Shown: positions 15,401-29,970 of the stretch, piece after piece
Numbering within the stretch: position 1 is the stretch's first letter
Layout of the letters: every line of letters begins with the position of its first letter
Made by a program: the position numbers and the translations under genes
The notes under the pieces: model-generated
Database searches by the model: none
Told to the model about the DNA's origin: nothing
Seen by the model: only the letters and a program-made list of their open reading frames with translations
DNA from: Cloeon dipterum
Lineage: Eukaryota > Arthropoda > Insecta > Ephemeroptera > Baetidae
Reading direction: 5' to 3'
Length of the DNA stretch: 64,000 nucleotides
Assembly (NCBI RefSeq): GCF_949628265.1
Contig: NC_088788.1
Location: 17,732,001 to 17,796,000 of the forward strand

Positions 15401-18400
15401 GCGGGCAATGGAGTTCAAATGCACCTTGCCTCGTAAATCTGGCGGAAAAAGGACTGCCGCTCTCTCGCTCGTTTCTTTGATATTTATTACTCAACACGCA
15501 GCGTTACACACAGAATAAAATCCCTGCTGCGACTTTGTGCTGGCCGGCCGCGCTTGATTCGGCTCCTTTTTACCCTTCCATGCCTAATGATGTGCTGGTG
15601 CCTGAGGAATGAATTTTCGGCTTGTCGCGACAGATATACGCGGCCGATTTTTTCCTCTCTTTCTCTCTCTGGTGGATCTCACGGTCTGGCGTTCAAAATA
15701 TTAAATAATGATGCAAAAGCTAAGAGGTGACATCTTAAGTAACAATCAAGATGGAAATGAGATAGAATAAATTCTCGAGACAGAAAAATATTAACAAAAT
15801 TAATTTGTTCTTCTCTAAAGACATTTTTATTTATATTGCTTGGAGAAAATGAAAAATACCACGATATTTTAAACTTAATCACCATTAAACTTATGCACCA
15901 AATTAAAACAAAATGTTAATTGTGGCCAAGTTGAATTCCACTACATTTTTTATAGTTTTATTGCACTTTCCAGTTCACCAATTGAGCTAGACTTTAAGTG
16001 TTTGAACTGTTTGAAGCTGCCAATAACAGATTTCGCTTACAGATATACTTACAATTTAAAGGCAATTGCAAAAAATATCATGATAATGGGTGAATTTGTA
16101 ATCAATATATGATACTATAAGAAGATGGCAAAATGGCAACATTTATAAAATAAATTAGTAATCTTATTTCTTCAGCCGATCGTTCTCCATTTTTTTTTGC
16201 TTTCTCTGCTGTTCATTTTGTGGCGTTGACTTTGTTTTTGACGCCTGATATATTACATTGAGTCATCATATTTGTAAAATTTTGAATAGTTTAATCAATA
16301 AATTTTTATATGCGTTTGATAGTGAAGCTGCACATCGCTAGAGAAATGTAATATCACCTTTAAGCACACCAATTAGTTCCAGCAGCGATCTCACATAATA
16401 TGTGCTTGCCAAAAAACTTGGACTATTAAACAAATCGTTAATGCCACTTTGAGATGGTGTTCTTTTTGTCTTGATAGAGCGCTTCGAGAGTATTTAAGTG
16501 CTTGCGTTATTCAAATAATAACACGCTTTGCCTCTAATGAATACCCAATAATACGCAAACTCACTGGTCCCGCATTACAAGAACAACTTTAGAGCTAATC
16601 GGCGTGATTGGCACACACGTCTGGCCTAAAACACAATCCAATTATACAAATGGAGAGTATATATTTATACGCGCGAAATATCAGAGCAGTCGCATCAGTG
16701 GCAGAGCAGAAATTATAATCTGGGCCATTAAAGAGTCGGGAGCGCGATGACTGTTGAAAATTTTCAATCATGCGGGTACGCAAACTAGTGTTTTTAAATA
16801 ATTTACAAGGCAAATAAATTAATTTTTACGAGTGGCCATAAAATAACGCTGCATCTCATTTGGGCGTATACAGGTGCCATTATGCGCGGTCCCATCTTGA
16901 TAATTTGGTTGCTTTTTTTTAATTTGTTATCTATCAACATAAGAAAACGTGTGTATTTCGCTCTCCGCGCTCCGTAGCCCTGAGATCAGACGTGATTGTG
17001 GCTATCAAGTGACTATTTATTGATTTGATCGTTTATCTAACCCACCAACGGAGGAATTTTTACTGCGAGCTAACTGAAAATCGTTTCATTTCTAAACGTG
17101 ATGCACAAGGGAGGAGTACAAATTACGAATAAAATACTGCCGGTACAACGCTTGATAATTTATGAAAAACCTTCTCCATATTAAGGCTATCAAAGGATAC
17201 TTCTCGATTCACCGCTTTTGGCCATGTTCCCACAGGTTTTTGTAAATTGTTTTTTATTCTAAGTCACAGCTACATATTTGGATTAACAGTTTTGCAATCT
17301 TTCTGATCAGGAACATTTTTGGATATTAAGAACATTATTGGGGAACAGGATTCCAGGGGAACAGGGAGTTAATTTTTTTTCACAAAATATTGTTGTCTGT
17401 CTTCAGTCGGCTTGAACACAACTTTCATTAATTACCGCTGTTATCGCAGAGGAGCTGTCAGTGTGCGGAACGTGAGTTTGTTTTAGGAATTCGTTTCAGC
17501 GGCTAGACCCAAATTCAGCGAGTGATGAACGTGCGTGAGCCGCGCTTACGTTTTCGTCGATGACCTTGCGCGGCCCATTTGAGGCCAAAGGTTAGTATTG
17601 AAATATTACACACATGATATCAAGATTATTTCTCAGCTGTCTCGGGTAACAAATAACGTTGGGCAATACTAATTGTTTATTATCCCGTGTCATGCTATTC
17701 ATTATTTATCCCGCAGCCGAGGCAGCAAGCGCGCGAACGAGCAAAAAATCTGCGTCGAGTGCGTGTTTATTTCACCGAGCAGAGCACAACACGTCATTCG
17801 TATTCATTTTTAATACGCGGGAATAAATTCTAGCCGCTCCGAAGCAGCGAGCGAGCGAGCGCCGCGACGGGCACACAACTAAATTATCGGCCGTGAAGGA
17901 GACAAAAAATTAATGGAGGAGACAAACGCCGCACTAAATGCAAGATCATATTTCCACGAAATCGACGTGTGGTCAGCACAAAGCTGGGAAATTGTACAAA
18001 AAGGGACGTCCAACTGTTCTCCGCGCGCGGACGACGGAAATATTTCATTTGTGTTTGTACAATGAAACGGCGCTCAGCTGAAAAATCCAAAGCTCACTCC
18101 TGTTGGCAGCCTGCGAGATTGAATCATCATGGATGATAATTATTTTTTACGCCCAAAGAGACGAGATTCTATGGCTGCTTCAAGAGTTTTCCACAAAATT
18201 TATTCCATTCTTTTCTCTAGAATGGAGGTCGCAAAAAAGCTAACAGAGTTGGCCCCACTTTTGCTACAGTCGAAATGTCATCATCTGCGGCTTGGAAGAC
18301 TGTTTTTGTAGTGTTTACCTCTCTATTTTATCTTGAACGTGTTATAAATTATTATTACTCGATATCTGGGAATCAACTTTTAGGTGTGCAAAATGTCATA

Positions 18401-19447
18401 ATATCGGGTACACCTCACAACTGACAATTAAAAGCAATTTCGAGAGTGAAATGTATTCAAATTTAATCACGTTCACGGTGTAATTACAGTTGTGACCGAC
18501 TTTCCACTCGTTAATCCGGCAACTTGGCATATTGGCGCAGTTTTTTCCTGAATTAATTTCGGGCGCCAACGTGCTGAAAATCTGGCTTGTGTGTAATCGA
18601 AAACGGCGCTAATTACATTACTGATTCAAGGCGAAACTTGATCTTGAATATCGCTGGCTCGCAGCACTCGGCGCGAGGCAATTAAAATGCAAACATGTAG
18701 CAAGTAGTGAGCTCATCAGCACGCATTTCTGCCCGCTTCTTCTTCTTCCCGTTGGCTCGGCGTCCGAAAGCTAATCACTTTCCATACCATGGTCATCAAT
18801 TAGTCCGTGGCGTGCCTGCCAATTATTGGCGTTATTACCCTGACCGCGCGCATATATGAAAATGTGCTGTGCCCGCACCAAATCTCACTCTCTCGCGCAC
18901 TGAGTGAATATTTGATTTCGTCTGCGAGCCAAAAAAGGCGATGAAAATTACCCTGCCCGCTTATTAATTTGGTCTTTTCGCACACCGTGTAATTTGTCGT
19001 CAGGCCAGCCAAATCTTTGGCTGTTCGCAAAGTCGGAATTCGGTCATAACTCTTTCTAATTCACGTATACGCACTCCATTAATGGGAGTTAACCATTTAG
19101 ATGCTCCTCAATTTATGTATACAATTTTAAGGTTTTCCCGTGAAACGGTATTTGCATAATTTCAAGTTGAGAAGTTGCTTTCCTTAGTTCTGTTGTTTTA
19201 CTCCGCTGTGATCAAGTCTTTCGAATTATTTATCTGGTATATCTGTTAACTAAAAACTGAATATGTGAATTGTGTTCAATTTGCACGATGATTATATAAA
19301 TTGGCTATTAAAATTTCCTGGACTTTAAAATTTCAAAACTCTTAAGGATCTATAATAGTGAGCTTTACGTAAGTTTTAGATGGTTGCTTTTGGAAACAGA
19401 GTCCAGTTTCTGGGATGATTCTTATTTTACAGCTGCTCAATATTGGC
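481..19447. other. gene-poor region of alternating CpG-rich and AT-rich DNA
   Basis: No convincing gene is visible over about 19 kb. Open frames here are short, overlap on both strands, and lack family motifs or paired splice sites. The composition alternates: CpG/GC-rich patches (for example about 1640-2100, 2700-3480, 3900-4480, 5250-5770, 6200-6760, 7800-8340, 8540-8880, 9440-9930, 11300-11930, 12840-13250, 13900-14600, 15240-15660, 17440-18100, 18480-19100) are separated by AT-rich stretches of similar size. This could be intergenic sequence or a very long intron of a gene lying outside the window. A cis-regulatory landscape is possible but not shown. Confidence 0.5.
1932..1949. repeat. 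(GT)n microsatellite
   Basis: A short uninterrupted GT run inside a CpG-rich patch. Similar short GT/CA runs occur at about 8021-8033 and 45943-45958. Confidence 0.8.
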
Positions 19448-19866
19448 TCGCATTGTTAAGGCACTCTCAGGAGTGTCAAAAGCAATGTGAGGTATTTGAG
19501 CAGTTCGGAGATCTAATACTGGCTACCCAATGTCAGAGATGGCAAAAAGTGGTTAGTTTAGTGACTCGAATTGCTCAAATTGCTCGACGGGCTGGGAGGC
19601 GCACCGGCGCCGACTCGCTACTTGCTGGTTTGCACCTTTCCAGCATGCGTGATTTGGCTTCACGGGACAAATGTCTAGCGTTTCAATGCAGTCCTCGGTG
19701 CAGAGGCAAGTGGCCCTTCAGTGGGCTGGGTCCCTGTGCGGCCTGGTGCGCCCATGTTATCCGTTCGCGGTGTTATTGGGACCCGGGTTTCAGCATTCGT
19801 GCTAGTGCAGTGCGCGCCCTTCCCGGTCCTCGGACGGACAAGGATAAAAAGAGCAAAAAAAAAAAA
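19448..19866 (+). mobile_element. SINE-like element, subfamily A, copy 1 (long form)
   Basis: A ~419 bp unit that recurs almost identically at 53564-53978. Both copies begin at the same base (TCGCATTGTTAAGG) and end in GGATAAAAAGAGC followed by an A-run, here about 12 A's. Flanking sequence is unrelated at the two sites, as expected for retroposed copies. It encodes no recognisable protein; the 202-codon open frame across it (19384-19992) is incidental, because the second copy carries indels that break it. The 3' two-thirds is shared with the shorter copy at 48101 and, more distantly, with 39841 and 60124. A defined 5' end, 3' A-tail and lack of coding suggest a SINE; the RNA of origin is not clear from this copy. 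Confidence 0.7.
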
Positions 19867-21900
19867 TATCTGCAAGAAAAAAATAGATATGCCCGTCTAT
19901 GGTTCTTGGTTCTAAATGTAGGTTCAGTGGTGACTATATATTATTATGAGAAGGAAAATATAAAAAATAGTCACATTCTATCTAGAGATTAATTTTAAGT
20001 AACATCTTATTTTTATATCACTAATTCCCTTACAGATAAAATTGGAGCATTTTAATCGCTCTCATAGAATCCTTAATCTAATTTGATATACTAAATTCAT
20101 GTTGTTTTAATTTATTTGCTAAGCAGCATTTCTGTTTCATCTATGTTCCAGTTTAATACATCAACAAGATGAGTTTTCAGGTACATAAATCCGCATTCCC
20201 ACACGCGGCCAATTCCAAAGATGAGTTATGCCTTTTGCTATTGCGCTAACAGGTGTTTTGCACACATGCACACTCTTACACGCATGCAGTGTGATAAATC
20301 GCAGTCGTGCACGGCAGTCGTGCAGCAGGTGGGGGTGCAAACTTCTTGGCTTGGCACAAACTCGATGCACAGCAGTTTTGGCAAAAACAAGACTCATTTT
20401 ACTCTGCCAGAGATCTGTCGATACATGCATTTTATGCAGCACTCCATCAACCTCAAGGCTGCTTATGCAACCTGCATATCGCCCACAATTCTCACTGGAA
20501 AGGGTTTATTTATTTTAAAAAACTCATTGAAGTGGGGGTCCTGATGAGGTTAAGGGCTGACACCTCTGTCCAATATACCACTGAATATTCGCAAAATTTA
20601 ATAGTAAGAATATTAAAAACTTTCCACTTTTATGTTATTGAGGAAATTAAAAATATGAACTTTTATTAGTCTGCATGGAGGGCTGGGATTGAAAAATTCT
20701 CCAGAATTGTATCAAATGTAGAAAAGCAGATGCAAGCAACCAAACAGATTTATTTGCAGCAACCAAAACAATTCAATAGTATTTGTGCATCTATTCTAAG
20801 TGTTGATCAAATTATCCTCTTTTATACGTATTATATACAGCACGCATAATAAACAAATTACAACAAATACCGTTTGAAAAGTAGATTTTTATACTTTGGA
20901 CACGAACATGGACTTTGGGCTCCCACGTTTGAACGCTAAATATCGGCCACTTCTCACGTTTCCTGTATGATCTCGCCGATCCGCTTGCGATTAGGCTGCG
21001 CTCTTTCTCTCCCATGGCGATCATCACGCATCAATCGTGAGATTTTTCTCTCCAATAATAAATACACACACAATAATGATAACAACAACCCTCCGGAACG
21101 AAACACGATCGATTCTCGCTCATTTCCAGATGTGCTTTGTGTGAGAAAGGAATTTTTTCTGTCTATGAGGAAATTCGTGCGGCTGGCCACGCCGCTCTTC
21201 AGGGCTGCGGTGAGAAAATTTTTACACTCACACACCTGTTGCATAAATTACGCTGCCGTATTACCTGCTGACTGATGTGCTCGCTATTGCCGCTTCGTGT
21301 TGGCGTGCGTAATGAATGGTAATTTGACCAAATTAGTCTCATTTTGCATGGAAGCGGCTTTCGTCTTCATGCGAAAAATCCGAGGAGTGCTACCAATTCG
21401 AATTGGAATAAGTAAAATAGACAGTCACAAATAATACCTAGAAATAAGGCGTGCTATAAACACTGTATAATTGCTATGAAATTGAATGTGAAGGTCTTCC
21501 AGTCCTGATTTGCTTTTCAATTATTGTTATTTTTAGAACATAATGAGTCCATTCACTTACGCAAGTTGTGGATGTTGAAAATAAATGCTAAAACCGCCAT
21601 TCCCTCATTATCGTTACAACCATAGTCTGGCTCGGATTGCTGTTTCACATTTTTTACCAAACGAGTGGCATTTTTTTGTTCAAATAATTAATCCTAAAAA
21701 ATCTTATATATGTAAAAGAGTATTTGAACTTAAGCTTAAAATTTAGTTTTTAAAATATGTTTTGCAATGTGCAATAATCAAAAGAGTTAAAATTCAAATT
21801 TGCTCAAAACTTTCAACGCTTGAACATATTTTATTGACATATTTTGACCCTTATTTCGTCGAGAAACTGTTTGTTGGGAAATTAAATTAAGTTTCAAGTC
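19867..21900. other. non-coding interval
   Basis: I see no supported gene. Overlapping frames on both strands around 20160-20670 and 20950-21275 lack domain motifs and paired splice sites. Composition is AT-rich with a CpG-rich patch near 20940-21370. Confidence 0.4.
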
Positions 21901-21916
21901 GGGGGGGGGGGGGGGG
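21901..21916 (+). repeat. 16-base G homopolymer
   Basis: An uninterrupted run of 16 G follows AAGTC and precedes CTAAAC in AT-rich DNA. Such runs can form G-quadruplexes and are prone to length errors in assembly. Confidence 0.9.
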
Positions 21917-24900
21917 CTAAACTATGCAGCAACTTTTGTAAAAAATGCAGTGTTTCCTCAGCCAATTTTTGCTTTAAATCAATCCCCAAAGATAAGATTT
22001 TGCATTGGCAACAAGAATTTTCGAGGTATTGCAGCATATCCACTTAATAATGCATACACGTGCATAAAAAACTTGGACAAAATTGAAATAAAAGATTTCT
22101 TTGTAAAAACAATTTGATCAAAGAAAACATTAATTATTCTAATTTATTATTGTGTATAGTTTTGTTCTAAAAAATCCCATTTTTGCAGATCAAGTTTTGT
22201 TCTGCGGTATGCCATGAAGTAAACGCAGATCACGCATAATGCTGAATAGACTATATAGAGACAAAATTGGTGATGTATGCTATTATCGTTCATTCGGCTA
22301 TGGGCGATACTCACAATCAGATCGCAGATAAAAAAAATTCAGCGCACGCAGCTGCGCGTGTCTTGAAGGCTTTTCGAATCACACCGATGTGTTTAAAGGG
22401 CGGCGGCTTTATGCCGCACGTCCGTCCATCCATCCATCCATCTCGTATGTTGTTGTTGCTCCTTTGAAGGTGGCTGAATCGCCGCCTGCGCCGCCGCTGA
22501 TCCGCGCCTCACATGGCCAGTCACATATCACGAAATATTTATTGATGCCGTGCGTCTACTTTTATTTCTTACTTTCCATTCTGCACCCGCCAGAAAATGT
22601 GTCCCGTGTGTGTATTTATTATTTCGCGTTCACTGAGATAATAATCTTGCTTTGCTTTGCCAACATCACGTTTCGGATTTCACGTGCTGCAAAGCGCGCG
22701 CGCCTTCCTGTTCTTTGGTAAACATCACATCTTTTAGCTCTCGACGCTTAGGGATTTTCATCTGCTCGGCAATATTTTGAAATATCTCGACTTTTGTTTG
22801 ATCAATGAAACTGCAATATTTCACCTGCCCGTGAAGTCTCTTTTTCCGGCGTGCACGGTCAGAAGTGTGGTCAATCGACATCGCGTAAAATTCCTTTTAG
22901 CCGAAAATATAGGGCAATAAATTGCGTCGCCAAGCACTTTTTGATGCGCGTCCTGTTACCGACAAATTTACAATCCACTCGGTCGTAAAATAAAATTGCA
23001 TAGAGCAGATTCCACGCGTCTGTTCCTTTTATACGAATTTATGTACATGGTAACCTGAGCAGAAGGGCTCACCCTTTTGTGTCTGATCGAGTGGAAGTGG
23101 AGCGAAAACCGCATTCCTACGCAGACGAGACGCGATTAGGCACAATAATAAAATTCCTGCATCCTCTCTCTGTCTTGTTGCTCAAATAATCGATGCGAGA
23201 TGGACCGGCCGAGTGGGTATTTTATATAAAATTACATCCAGCAGATGTGATGCGCTCGCCAAGCAGGATCTGGAGTAATGTGTGTGCCGTGCCGAGAAAA
23301 GATTCTCTCCTGCAATTAAATCTGCGCTTATGGTCACGAAAGTGTTAAAAGTTGAAACAAAGATTTGAAAATTGCTGTTGTAATAATTTATTTTCGACTG
23401 TTGTTTAAATGTTTCAGCACTTCATGTGCAGCACTTCAAGGTAAAATGAAATTTTTAAAATATTTTTTTTCACCAAATTTTAAATATTAGAATACCGTTG
23501 CTCAATTGCTTGACAAAGAGAGCAGACAGTACACTTCATAACTTCACTCACATTACGTTTAAGATTTTCAGATACCCATTTTATTAGAACATATTTTCTT
23601 GCCAAATGTTTGTTATTTAATTTAACTCGAATTTTCAGCTTTAAACTAGATAAATTGACAGCTCCCCAAGCAGTGATAGCCTAATTTAAATATGATTGGG
23701 CTGAATTGAAAATGCAAACTATAGATGAGTTCCGCACTAGACTTATACCCTTTCTTCCAACACACCCCTTGTTTAGAAAACACACAAGCTTGAAATATTT
23801 TATAAGAGCGGAATTCTTCGATTTTTCTTTAATCAGGAACAGTTAGAAAACAACTTAACGTTGAGGAAGCAGCATAAAATTTCAACTATTGACGATTGGA
23901 TCAGTAAAAAACACTGAAATGTGTTTTTCAAACCGAAGCAGATGCGTGGATCGAATAATTTAGGTTTCCATAAAAGCCTCTATAAATATTTCTGCGCACA
24001 TTAGCAGCTGCTACAAAGACACGTTTCAAACGCAGCAATGGAGATATCACATATATTTAAAAGCGGCAGTTTGACTTGAAGTGCCGCTGAGAAATTTGCA
24101 TTCGAAGGCAGCGAGTGCAATTTCGTCATTAGATTTATCGCCACGTCTAATTGGACCGCGAACTTGGTCGACCGCACCGCAATTACCGCTTCCCAATGAT
24201 CTAAATAAAAATAAACAATCCGCAACTTCGGGGCATGAAACGAAGCAATAAACTTGAAACCAGCTCGGCGTCTCTTTGCTGTTTGTCCATAATATATGTG
24301 AAAATTAAGGGAGCGGGAGTCGTTTTCCATTTAAAAGAGCAATTAAGTTCGATCGTCACCTCGGCAATGCCTGCCGCTTGATTTCCGATTTGCATGCAAA
24401 TGGTCGCCAGACGCCAAACAGAATTACGGCGCGGATAAAAATTATAAAAATATCGACACTCGCTACATAAGCGAATTTATCGACCGCGTCTTGCGGAACC
24501 CCGGCGCACTGGGCGGTTAATTGGGTAATTAATTTACGCCTTCGCCTGCCCGCGACTCGTGGGTGTGGCGCGGTAAATTTCAAACTAATGGTTCAATAAT
24601 TTTGCGGAATGAGTTGCTATGTTTATCTCTCCCCTCGACTTTAAGCTGCTGATATATGCAGCTCAGAAAATGCAACGGAATATTCCCTTCCATTGTGATA
24701 TTGGTAAATATTTCAGAATATAAAAATTTATTAAACACTGACCGTATATACAACACATGAATTACAATATGAGTTGCTTCAGAAAATACTTTGTGTATTT
24801 GGCAGCAAAAAATTATTAGAAACTTCTAAATGGAAACTTTATTCCCTGCAAATCGGAAAGAGATTTCCATGGAATATTTAGTAAATATTATTTAAAATCC

Positions 24901-27900
24901 TATTATTTTGTAAATATTTTTAACAGAGATTGCTCTCAGCAAATTTTTTCCGTCATATCACCACCTTCCAAAATTCATAAGAATAAAATATAAGTTGAAG
25001 CTTACTTACCTTTGGACAAATGATATATAGTTAAAAATATTCTAAAACATTAAATGAATTAAAACACTATGAAACTCATATTCTGCAGTTTTATACAATG
25101 CAAGAATAATAATATAACTGCAGATTCGGCCCCTTTATTGGCTTGTAAAGTCAACTGCATTAATAGAATCGGCTTTTCGGGAGAAATGCTGAGCAGCTTG
25201 TTTACACACAAGCGAGAACAAGTCACGCCGAAAGCCATGTTTCACGCGTGTCCCGGTGAATTATAAATCTGATTCTAATCAAGCGCCGCCGTGCATGCTG
25301 GGATTTTTCTGAGAACGCCTCGTTTTTAATGAAATTATAACAGCCAGCAACTTTTGTGGGTAAGCCGCGCATAACAGCAACAACACAAGCGCGAGAAAGC
25401 TGATGATGACTTTTCACCAGCACGACCAAACAAGCAACAACACCTGAATAGATCACCGTGGCCAGATTGTAAATTTTGCTTTCAGACGAGAGCGTACGCG
25501 CACACATACAGTATAATTTCGTAACAAGCTCACACGTTTTCCTGAAATTCGCATTTTTCGCTTCTTAGAATGCTGATGAAATCAAATTTCTTTGTCCTTA
25601 GCTTACCTCTGTGTTATTAAATTAAATGCAAAAGGCAATTATTTAAATAGAATTTTTTAAAACGAATTCACGTCGTTTAAATGCTGCCATAAAAAGGAAA
25701 ATGGTAATTTTACAGCCATAAATCATCAGCATCATGTCTTGGAAAATCTGCATATATTGGAGTAAAATTTAAATTCGTTTTCTGAATTTGGCAAAAGGTT
25801 AAATATTTGCAAAAACTTCCATATCAAACTGCACCACCAAAACACTTTTCAAAGAGTCATTCCAGCTAGGAAACGAAATGACTTCGTCTTTTCTCTTTCA
25901 TTCTCAATAGAAAAGTTCAGCTACTGAATGCGATCGTTAAAATACCTCCGAAATAGCCGAAAATTAGTTTCCATAAGCGCGCAGGTGAGTTCGGCGAATC
26001 CGCTGCGAAAATAACTCCACTGGCTGAGCAGCCCATCTGTTTGAATCAAATTCCACAGAGTCACAATACGCAACAGCTGATAATTTTTCTCTCAGGCGCG
26101 AAGGAATTCAAAACAAAAAATAGCCCAAGGCTCTCCTTGAGTGCGTTTCCTCCTCTCAAAGCAGGGCCCTTGCCATGCTTTTTCACGGCGTGCGCGCGCG
26201 TGTGTGATTTTTTTCCCCGTCCGGCGCCAGGTGCATCGCGCGCGGGAAATAATCAGATGCACAAGATGAACATTCATTAGCGAATATAATGGACGCGCTT
26301 CCATTCGCGGGAGGCTGCGTCGTGATTAAGGGACCGCACCGGTGGCCCTTCAAACAGGATTTTTCTGCAATCCCAGAGCTGGGCCCCCGAAACAAGATGA
26401 AAAGAGAGTTTCGAGTCGCTGACCTGATGCAATTTATAAGTGTTTTTCTCTAGCTGGCCGGCTGCCGGCCTTCTGGTCCAGAGAACACCTTTCCAAGCTG
26501 TTCTCTAAACTGATATTTGATATCAAAAACCATCAGCACGTCATTTATTAATTATTAAAATCTCTCTCTAAAGGTTTAGTGGACATTCAGTCTCCTCTTG
26601 CAAGAATGATGATTAAAATGTTTAAAATCCCGTATTTCCGACAGAACATAAACATACAAACTTGATCCTTGTTGTCACGCAAGAGATAATTTGGCTTTAG
26701 ACTCATTGGAGCTGTGAGAAGTTAGAGAGCAAGGAAGAATTTTACAAAGAAATTTTAATATCGTCGAAATTGAGGAAATTTACTAAAAATTCTAATTCTT
26801 CCTGCCCGAACAGGATTTGTGTTTTGCTATTTTAATTTCCAAACTGCGACTCAGCAACCCGCTGGAGACCAGGGCCAAAAAGCCAGCTCAACATTTGCAT
26901 GAATTACATTGTGTGGAGAAGAATTTTAAAACAGGAGGTAAGTTAAACGTCGTAAAGAGAAATTTTATAAATTACTGCAGAGGAGACAACAGAGTCAATT
27001 CGGTAAGGGATGTGAATGAGCCATGATCGCCCCTTATAGAAAATATTTTTCGCTCAGTCCAGATGACTGGTGGGTATTTCAATTGCCAACTTTTCTGACG
27101 AAGACTTGGAATTATCCGAAATTGCATTATGTACAAACCAGTGTTTAATTGATTGTGTTATTGATCTCCTGGCACAGTTTTTAATTTCACTTTCCAAACG
27201 CACAAGCGTATCGTCCTGTCCTGGCGACGCAGAAATTGCGCATAGCTCAACAAACTCAAATTTTCATTGTCGAATTGATTGTTGCCCTTTTATTGTCACA
27301 AGAAAATTTGAGTTTAATTTTTTAGTTATACTCCAGGATGAAATGGAAAATTTCCTTCTCCAGCTTGAAAATTTTTCTCGAATTTATTTCAACATCTTTT
27401 TATAAATAAAAAATTATATCAACTTGTCCCAAAAAGCATACTTAAAATCAATATATGACATTCTCAGAAACCATTTAATGGTTCACTCTGTCAAATTTAA
27501 AGAGCATAAAGATAAGATCAGCTCCATATACAATGAATTCTAAATTCCATTGAGTCAGAGATGCCGCGCTTGATTAGAATTGATAATAGACTGCATTAAA
27601 CGGCGAAGGCCGCTGGGAAGGGAATCAAACGCGCAGGTGATCGGACGTGGGGCCACGAGGTAGATCGAATTGGCACAGGAGAGAGGCGCGTGACTGACGA
27701 CTGACTTGAGGAAAAAATACAGTCCGATGTGTGTGTGCTCGTGCGTCAGATTAAGAGCTTCAGCAAAGTGCAAACACAAGACGAGATGTTGACAGCCAGC
27801 ACATGTGGGGCCATTAACGGACTTAAAATTTGTTGTCTTTTTGTAATAAACGAGATGTAAATTATCGATGGGAGTAAGTGGAAGAGCTTGTTTTTGCATT

Positions 27901-29970
27901 ATGGAAATTCAACCTGATTTAGCTTAAAAGGTGTTGAAGAGGATGATGAGATGGATTTAGAGTACGGTCACTTGTTAGTTTTGGTTGGCAACTGTCACAT
28001 CGTGGACGAAAAATGATAAAAAAATATTGGCGTGTGGGACCAACAATTTCTCTTATTGATGGCATATTTTGATATAAAGAAAACATTTATTTCTTAAATT
28101 TATGGAGAGTCATTTTTTATATTGAGTCTCCTACTCCCTTTCTTACGCTCAGATGATTTAACAAATTATAATAAAATTAAATCTGCAACTGAAAACCCTT
28201 TTTCTAATTTTACTCCAATCTTTAATCTTTGTGCATCGTGAACCCTCAAATTGTAATTTTCGAAGTGTGATTTAAGAAGGTGGAAAACCTGATAAATCGT
28301 TCTCAATGAAGTTAGACTTTTGGGACTAAGACTTTTCGAACTATCGAATATTCCTTTTTTCCGTGAAATATTTTAAGAATTGAAAAAGTAGCCTAATCAC
28401 GGAAGAGAAGAATTAAATGGAGTTAATACAATTTTGAAAATAAATTAAAAGAAATATTGTAAACGTAAATCAACGGCAGTAATTAACTTTGTTAATCAGT
28501 TGTTAATTCCACGTCTGACTTTGAAATTTCCAGACACACTCCGAAGATGTTGCCACGCATTGGGAATGATATTATATTCAATTATTCGCTGCGATACCTC
28601 GGCATGATTAATGACGGCGGGGCACGAATGCTGCGAGCACACGCATCCCGACAGAGAAAAATGCACGCAGAGATGGAGAGAATGCATTCGGTGGCTTCCT
28701 GAGGGAAATTACACGCAAACACTGGCGTCGTAAATCAAAAAAAATTTCGGCCCGGCGTCCTCGCGCACCTTATTAGGATAATGAGACTGATCTGCTGCTC
28801 CTGATGAATATTCAATTAGGTCGACGGCCACGAATTAAAAATGAAGCAGCAGCACCGCCGGCAACTCAGCGCCGGGTAACAATAATTATATTGTTTCGAG
28901 CACAGTTCCTCGAATGCAGCATACATAATTTTTTCCTGTTTGGGATGGGAGGTATTTATTTTGCAATGGATTCAATTAAAATATCGACAAATAGTTATAT
29001 TCTTTCATCTACCATTAGCTAAAACACTAATGTTTTGTGCACCGATGTTTTATAGGGCATGGAGACTAGTGATATATGGGGAAAAATTTATTCCCACGTG
29101 TGCGGAAATTATAAATTTATTTTAGCTTTTTCATAAAATTTCCTGCACTTGTGTTTTTTCCGGGTTTTTTTCATTTTGTTATAAATGATGGAAAACATAT
29201 TTCATTTATTTTTCAATTTCAACATACAAAATTTGTCATTAAGGCTATTTTCCTTCTTAACCTCTTAAAATATTTATTTTCTTTTTTGTCACCGATATTA
29301 TTTCACAGAATTTCCTTGATCTCACGCGCAGCCTTGAACGACGCTTCTTTCCCATTGAGTGCATCCAAAAGCAAAAAGCTGACTTCGGAACTCGCTCGTG
29401 CATTCAAATGAATGAAAATGCGCCGCGGTGTGTGGAGCTAATTACGTGCAGCCAGCGACTTTTGGAGGCGCACACCAATTTTCCTATCATTTCTGTTCGG
29501 CTGCCCTCGAATGAATCGAACGCCTACCTTTTTTTCTCTACGTGTCCAAACACTTTGCGGGCAAAAACACACGTCCAGCGAGCACCTGCTGCCGTCATTC
29601 AGCCAGCGTGGGTGCCCAAATGCGGCACGAAAAAGCCATCCGCAGTGTTTTGCCGGGCACAATATAGATGAATGATTCAGCACCGAACGCCATGCATCAA
29701 TTACCATTCGCATGAATGAATTTCCTCGCAGCGGCCAGTCATCTTGGAAAACGACGTTTTCGCTCCTGAATTTCAGCTTGGCAGTCAAATAATGCTCGAG
29801 TGGATTAGATGAATGTAAGGTGTTTTCTCCTGCGGTCTGCGTACAGAGATTCCCCAGCTGCTTCTGGTAACTCATCAAAAGGGACTGCACTAGTAAACAA
29901 CTTCAGCTTCAAAGAGCTTGATGGTCCAAGATTCTGCTTCAGTTCTTTATCATCCTTTTGTGAAATATTA
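21917..29970. other. non-coding interval
   Basis: AT-rich DNA with intermittent CpG-rich patches (about 22330-22720, 22820-23330, 24100-24600, 26080-26480, 28500-28880, 29320-29760). Open frames (longest 29438-29890 on the minus strand) have no recognisable motif, and their composition matches the surrounding DNA. No RNA gene was recognised. Confidence 0.4.

Noticed and set aside
18280..18310. Resemblance to a miR-7-like seed (TGGAAGACT)
   Set aside because: The match stops after nine bases and no hairpin partner is apparent.
19384..19992. 202-codon open frame on the plus strand
   Set aside because: It runs through the SINE-like repeat; the sister copy at 53564 has indels that break the frame, and no domain is visible.
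29438..29890. 150-codon minus-strand frame next to the gypsy fragment
   Set aside because: Considered as an extension of the retroelement, but no gag or pol block could be recognised in it.
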